DNA from: Spirochaetaceae bacterium
GTDB lineage: Bacteria > Spirochaetota > Spirochaetia > Treponematales > Breznakiellaceae
NCBI GenBank assembly: GCA_031284295.1
Contig: JAITAE010000268.1
Span: 1-9,169, forward strand
DNA length: 9,169 nucleotides
Direction: 5' to 3'
Shown: positions 6,816 through 9,169 of the stretch, piece by piece
Numbering within the stretch: the first letter of the stretch is position 1
Layout: every line of letters begins with the position of its first letter
Notes under the pieces: generated by a model
The model's database searches: none
What the model was told of the DNA's origin: nothing
The model's input: only the letters and a program-made list of their open reading frames with translations
Position numbers and translations under genes: made by a program

Positions 6816-8374
6816 CAGAACAGGGCCCCTACCGAAAGCCCGCCGTAAGCGCCGCCGTTACCGCCATTGAAGAAAGCGCCGGCCAGCAAGCCAAAGTTGA
6901 GGCCGGAACGCGGCGGCGTAAAACGAAGTTCGGCGGATGCCGCGACCGGGCAGAATTCTTCGACCCCGCCGGAAAGTGTGCTTACCGTCTGCACCGACAG
7001 AGCGGCGGAAACTAGCCTGATACGGCCGAGCAGTCCGCCCGCGATTACTACGCGCGGTATCGGCTCCTGCGGGTAGCCGTCCCTGCCCGTCCACAGCGCG
7101 GCGGGAGCTATATGCAGAGAAAAGCGCCGGCCAAGCCTCCAACTGAACGGCGCGTTCAGTTGGAGGCCGGATTTTATGCCAAATGCCGACACGAACCCGT
7201 CTTTTACCCAGCCATACGCGATGATAGCCGCCGCGCCGGGGGCAAGCCCCGCCGGTTTAAGGAATTCTTTTTTTACAGAGCCTGATACGGCGGGGTCTGC
7301 GGCTCCGTCCTTACCGGGCCGCACATTTACCGCTGCGGCAAGCTGCCACGTATCGGCGGGCGTCAGGCAGACGCCCGCCGAAAACGGAAGCGTGTCAAAA
7401 CCTCGAATCTCGCCCGGAGGCTTACCCAAAACTATGCCGGCCTCAAGCTGAAAGGACCCCCTGCTCCGCGTGTCGGAAACGGGGACGTAAAACAGGCCCG
7501 GCAGCCCCGAACCAAGCGCCAAAGGCCTGTCATCCAGTGTTGAATCTACCCGTACCGCAAGTGGCAAGGACACTCGCGCCTCACCCCCGGCGCCTTCCGC
7601 CTCGATACGGATTCTGTAAAGGCCGTCTTTCGGAATTTCCCCATTTTTGCCCCTGCCATCCCAAACATAGCGCTGCTCCGCCTGTTCAAATTTGCCGAGC
7701 GGGACGGAAAACACCTCGTTATCCTCCTCGTCAAACACGACAAGGCGGCCTGTACCAGGCGCGCTGACGGTAAAATCAACGGCCAGCATACTCTGCGCCC
7801 CGCTTCCGGCGGGGTTGAATACGGAACGGTTTATACGCAGGCCGCCCAGTTCAAAGGCGGCGCGTTTCAGGTTAAATTCAAGGCTTATTTTTTCATTGCG
7901 GACAACAAAAACCGATTTCTGCGCGTCCTGTAGTCCAAAAGCGCTCACTTTAACCGTCCGCCAACCCTCAGGCGCGCTGAATTCCCGCCCCGCAGTCGCG
8001 ACCCCGTTCAAAAAAACACGCGCGCTTCCGGAAAAATCACTGCCGTCCTCCGTTATGTTCACGGCAATCGTCCCGGCGGCAGGGCTCAGATCGATGAAAG
8101 CTTCCAAACGCCCCCGCGCCGGAACGGTAATCCGCGCCGTCCAATCGTTGTACCAGTCTTTTGTAACGCGCAACGTATGCACGCCGGGGCTCAGGCCGGA
8201 CAGCGAAAGCGGCGTCACGCCCCGCTCCATGCCGTCAATGAACACCTTTGCCGCCGCCGGCGCGCTTTCTATAAAGACCCCGCCGCCTTCAGTCTCAACG
8301 ATCTTTGTTTCGGCGCCGAGCGGCAGTCCGGCAGCCAGAGCTATACATAGGAAAACGGCGCGCTTCATAAGCAT
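6815..8374 (-). CDS. PEGA / FlgD-Ig-like / beta-barrel envelope protein
   Basis: A 519-residue exported protein with several modules, numbered from the ATG at 8374. A signal peptide covers 1-21 (MLMKRAVFLC, hydrophobic, ending LPLGA). A PEGA domain covers about 31-98 (FIESAPAAAKVFIDGMERG, then TPLSLSGLSPGVHTLRV). A second PEGA-like domain covers about 101-170. An Ig-like domain of the FlgD type covers about 180-278, with YVWDGRGKNGEIPKDGLYRI as its key pattern. A C-terminal region of about 235 residues with alternating strands ends GLSVGALF, consistent with an outer-membrane barrel. PEGA domains are known in surface and envelope proteins. An in-frame GTG at 8527 would add 51 residues of no recognisable kind ahead of the signal peptide. 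The ATG at 8374 (or at 8368) is preferred even though the Shine-Dalgarno sequence is weak. The stop overlaps the start of the pseudouridine synthase gene. Confidence 0.85.
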   Translation of the reverse strand: MLMKRAVFLCIALAAGLPLGAETKIVETEGGGVFIESAPAAAKVFIDGMERGVTPLSLSGLSPGVHTLRVTKDWYNDWTARITVPARGRLEAFIDLSPAAGTIAVNITEDGSDFSGSARVFLNGVATAGREFSAPEGWRTVKVSAFGLQDAQKSVFVVRNEKISLEFNLKRAAFELGGLRINRSVFNPAGSGAQSMLAVDFTVSAPGTGRLVVFDEEDNEVFSVPLGKFEQAEQRYVWDGRGKNGEIPKDGLYRIRIEAEGAGGEARVSLPLAVRVDSTLDDRPLALGSGLPGLFYVPVSDTRSRGSFQLEAGIVLGKPPGEIRGFDTLPFSAGVCLTPADTWQLAAAVNVRPGKDGAADPAVSGSVKKEFLKPAGLAPGAAAIIAYGWVKDGFVSAFGIKSGLQLNAPFSWRLGRRFSLHIAPAALWTGRDGYPQEPIPRVVIAGGLLGRIRLVSAALSVQTVSTLSGGVEEFCPVAASAELRFTPPRSGLNFGLLAGAFFNGGNGGAYGGLSVGALF

Positions 8375-8700
8375 TATTCTATAGTATCCGTCATCTGTTC
8401 GCCAGCCCGCCCCCGCCAGCGGCTTTAAAGTACACAGGTATGTCAGTTGTTGTCCTTGTGTTTTACTAGGTTCACAATGATTCTTTATAGGAAGGGGGGC
8501 GCTATTTCCATGCCGCTCGCGGCACACAGGGGCTTTCCTGTCGCGCCCCCAGCCCGATAACGGCGCGCGAAACGTTGAGCGCGTACAGTAGAAGATGCCG
8601 CAGGCTGTGGCGCGGGAACAGGCCGCTGTTTAGAATAAGTTTTTAGCGCCCTCGCTACAGCCCCGCGTTGCGGGTCTTCCGCTACCCCCCAACACCGCCT

Positions 8701-8743
8701 GGAGTTTGCGGTAAGCGGCGCGTAGCGCCGCGGCGCAAACTCC
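8701..8743. repeat. Two-part perfect hairpin
   Basis: The outer arms GGAGTTTGCG (8701-8710) and CGCAAACTCC (8734-8743) pair over 10 bp. The inner arms GCGGCGC (8715-8721) and GCGCCGC (8725-8731) pair over 7 bp around a 3-nt loop. A small internal bulge separates the two stems. No T-run follows. It could be a REP-like element or the fold of a small RNA. Confidence 0.75.
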
Positions 8744-8746
8744 CAA

Positions 8747-8767
8747 GCTCAACGCGGAGCGTTGAGC
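8747..8767. repeat. Perfect 9-bp hairpin
   Basis: GCTCAACGC (8747-8755) and GCGTTGAGC (8759-8767) pair perfectly around the loop GGA. It begins three bases after the previous hairpin, making a tandem hairpin pair typical of dispersed palindromic elements. No T-run follows on either strand. Confidence 0.75.
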
Positions 8768-8799
8768 CGGAGTGTTTGTTTGCGGAATTTGCCGCGCAC

Positions 8800-8832
8800 A
8801 AAAAAGGCGCGTCTTGTTAAAGCGCGCGCCTT
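8800..8832 (-). terminator. Rho-independent terminator for the leftward gene at the right edge
   Basis: Read leftward, GGCGCG (8830-8825) pairs with CGCGCC (8811-8806). CTT/AAG can pair inside the loop, and TTTTTT (8805-8800) follows directly. The stem lies 4 nt after the TAG of the small in-frame fragment at 8837-8914, so it plausibly ends the transcript coming in from beyond the right edge. Confidence 0.78.
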
Positions 8833-8836
8833 GCGG

Positions 8837-8914
8837 CTAGAGCTTGTACCCCGCCGCGACCTTCAGCTCAAGGCCGTGGCCGGTCAAGGTTTTTGTTTTT
8901 ACGTCCGCAGTCAT
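8837..8914 (-). pseudogene. Coding-like 25-codon fragment in frame with the gene upstream
   Basis: The frame runs from ATG 8914 to TAG 8837, with product MTADVKTKTLTGHGLELKVA then AGYKL. Codons late in the fragment mostly end in G or C, and its stop is followed 4 nt later by an intrinsic terminator, which is where a real gene should end. It is in the same frame as the partial gene at 9002-9169, separated by 87 bp with one further in-frame TGA (8918-8920). It may be the displaced C-terminus of that gene, interrupted by a palindromic insert, or a tiny gene in its own right. The alternating GLELKVAAGYKL looks like a terminal beta-strand. The overlapping second leftward frame (including WSEKVREAYREMVKHDCGR) is an alternative that cannot be excluded. 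Confidence 0.3.
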
Positions 8915-8930
8915 GCTTCACCATTTCCCG

Positions 8931-8945
8931 GTACGCTTCGCGTAC
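8931..8945. repeat. Short perfect hairpin
   Basis: GTACGC (8931-8936) and GCGTAC (8940-8945) pair around TTC. It lies in the 87-bp stretch between the two in-frame coding segments at the right edge and may belong to the same palindromic element as the 12-bp hairpin at 8968-8996. Confidence 0.6.
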
Positions 8946-8967
8946 TTTTTCACTCCAACCAAGGCTC

Positions 8968-8996
8968 CCCCATGCACCCTGACCGGGTGCATGGGG
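8968..8996. repeat. Perfect 12-bp-stem hairpin directly after a stop codon
   Basis: CCCCATGCACCC (8968-8979) pairs perfectly with GGGTGCATGGGG (8985-8996) around a 5-nt loop. It begins 5 bp past the TGA of the partial leftward gene. No T-run follows, so it is either a stabilising 3' structure or part of an inserted palindromic element. Confidence 0.85.
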
Positions 8997-9001
8997 ACCC
9001 C

Positions 9002-9169
9002 TCACCTCGTTTTCGTGAACCGGACTCCTCCTGTGGTTATTGCATCACCGATAATATCGACTGTTATCTGCGCCCCCAAATTTTCCCATTTTTGGTCGGT
9101 TATTTGATAGGTACTTGAATTCCACCACCAAGTTAAAGTCTGGGTAATTGTCAGGGTCACGGTGTTGCC
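9002..9169 (-). CDS. Unidentified protein, C-terminal 55 residues only
   Basis: The frame is open leftward from the window edge to TGA at 9002-9004. The visible residues include TVTLTITQTLTWWWNSSTYQ and LGAQITVDIIGDAITTGGVR, ending FTKTR. The pattern is strand-rich, with Thr/Ile alternation and three Trp in a row, as in surface or barrel proteins. No family is recognised. The frame continues past this TGA into another coding-like stretch, so the stop may mark a disruption and not the native end. Base composition is more A/T-rich than in the neighbouring envelope gene. Confidence 0.5.
   Translation of the reverse strand, partial: GNTVTLTITQTLTWWWNSSTYQITDQKWENLGAQITVDIIGDAITTGGVRFTKTR

Larger units (their letters stand above)
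8375..8799. other. Non-coding, hairpin-rich intergenic region
   Basis: No reading frame with a credible start and ribosome-binding site was found in these 425 bp. The region must include the promoter of the leftward envelope gene; TACTAT (minus strand, 8386-8381) is -10-like, but no matching -35 was seen. It holds several perfect inverted repeats: TGCCGC-TC-GCGGCA at 8511-8524, CCCGC-GTT-GCGGG at 8662-8674, and two more listed separately. A leftward open frame (8502-8642, 46 codons, including SGLFPRHSLRHLLLYALNV) lacks a usable start codon at its 5' end and could be a gene remnant or chance. G and C runs of six occur at 8494-8499 and 8685-8690. Confidence 0.6.

Noticed and set aside
7692..8384. 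Long rightward open frame (230 codons)
   Set aside because: It is antisense to the PEGA envelope gene, whose signal peptide and domains are clear. Its Arg/Ser/Pro-rich product is typical of a shadow in G+C-rich DNA.
8375..8527. 51-codon N-terminal extension of the PEGA protein from GTG 8527
   Set aside because: It would place a typical signal peptide in the interior of the protein. The extension has no recognisable character, although an AGGA sequence does precede the GTG.
9047..9059. 13-mer ACCGATAATATCG identical to 4083-4095 in the divergent promoter
   Set aside because: The second copy lies inside a coding frame and lacks the full palindrome. One shared 13-mer in about 9 kb is compatible with chance.
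8762..9118. Rightward open frame of 118 codons
   Set aside because: It crosses the leftward terminator and two perfect hairpins and is antisense to a more protein-like frame. Its product has no recognisable features.

Overview
The window looks like chromosomal DNA of a Gram-negative-type (diderm) bacterium. The combination of several lipoproteins, small outer-membrane barrels ending in Phe, a PEGA-domain envelope protein and an MEP-pathway isoprenoid kinase fits a Treponema-like spirochaete best. That placement is an inference from gene style, because there is no rRNA or other marker here. The left half is visibly richer in A+T, with many A/T runs. From about 4.9 kb rightward the DNA is clearly G+C-richer.

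Layout. Positions 1-4074 hold a compact leftward run of four genes, in transcription order: a membrane-anchored family 1 extracellular solute-binding protein, a 416-residue lipoprotein with a twice-repeated LGFP-like motif, a small outer-membrane beta-barrel protein with a very acidic linker, and a lipoprotein of probable beta-propeller type that runs off the left edge. Gaps are 20 nt or less, or the genes overlap, so this is very probably one operon that equips the cell envelope. It starts 37 bp from a divergent gene for a polytopic membrane protein (4112-4897), and the short gap contains a perfect 13-bp palindrome.

The membrane-protein gene stops directly against a run of 14 C. After it come about 150 bp packed with four consecutive palindromes, then ispE (5063-6052), a rightward gene for 4-diphosphocytidyl-2-C-methyl-D-erythritol kinase. 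ispE converges on a leftward two-gene unit: a PEGA / FlgD-Ig-like / beta-barrel envelope protein (6815-8374), whose stop overlaps the start of an RluA-family pseudouridine synthase gene (6129-6815).

The right end (8375-9169) is mostly non-coding and unusually rich in perfect hairpins. It contains one convincing leftward intrinsic terminator (8800-8832). It also holds the 3' end of a leftward gene (9002-9169), followed in the same frame by a hairpin-rich stretch and a second coding-like fragment that ends just before the terminator. No CRISPR array, tRNA, rRNA or intact insertion sequence was found. The points most worth a second look are the poly-C tract, the two hairpin-dense intergenic regions, the split-looking gene end at the right edge, and the envelope operon with an orphan binding protein.
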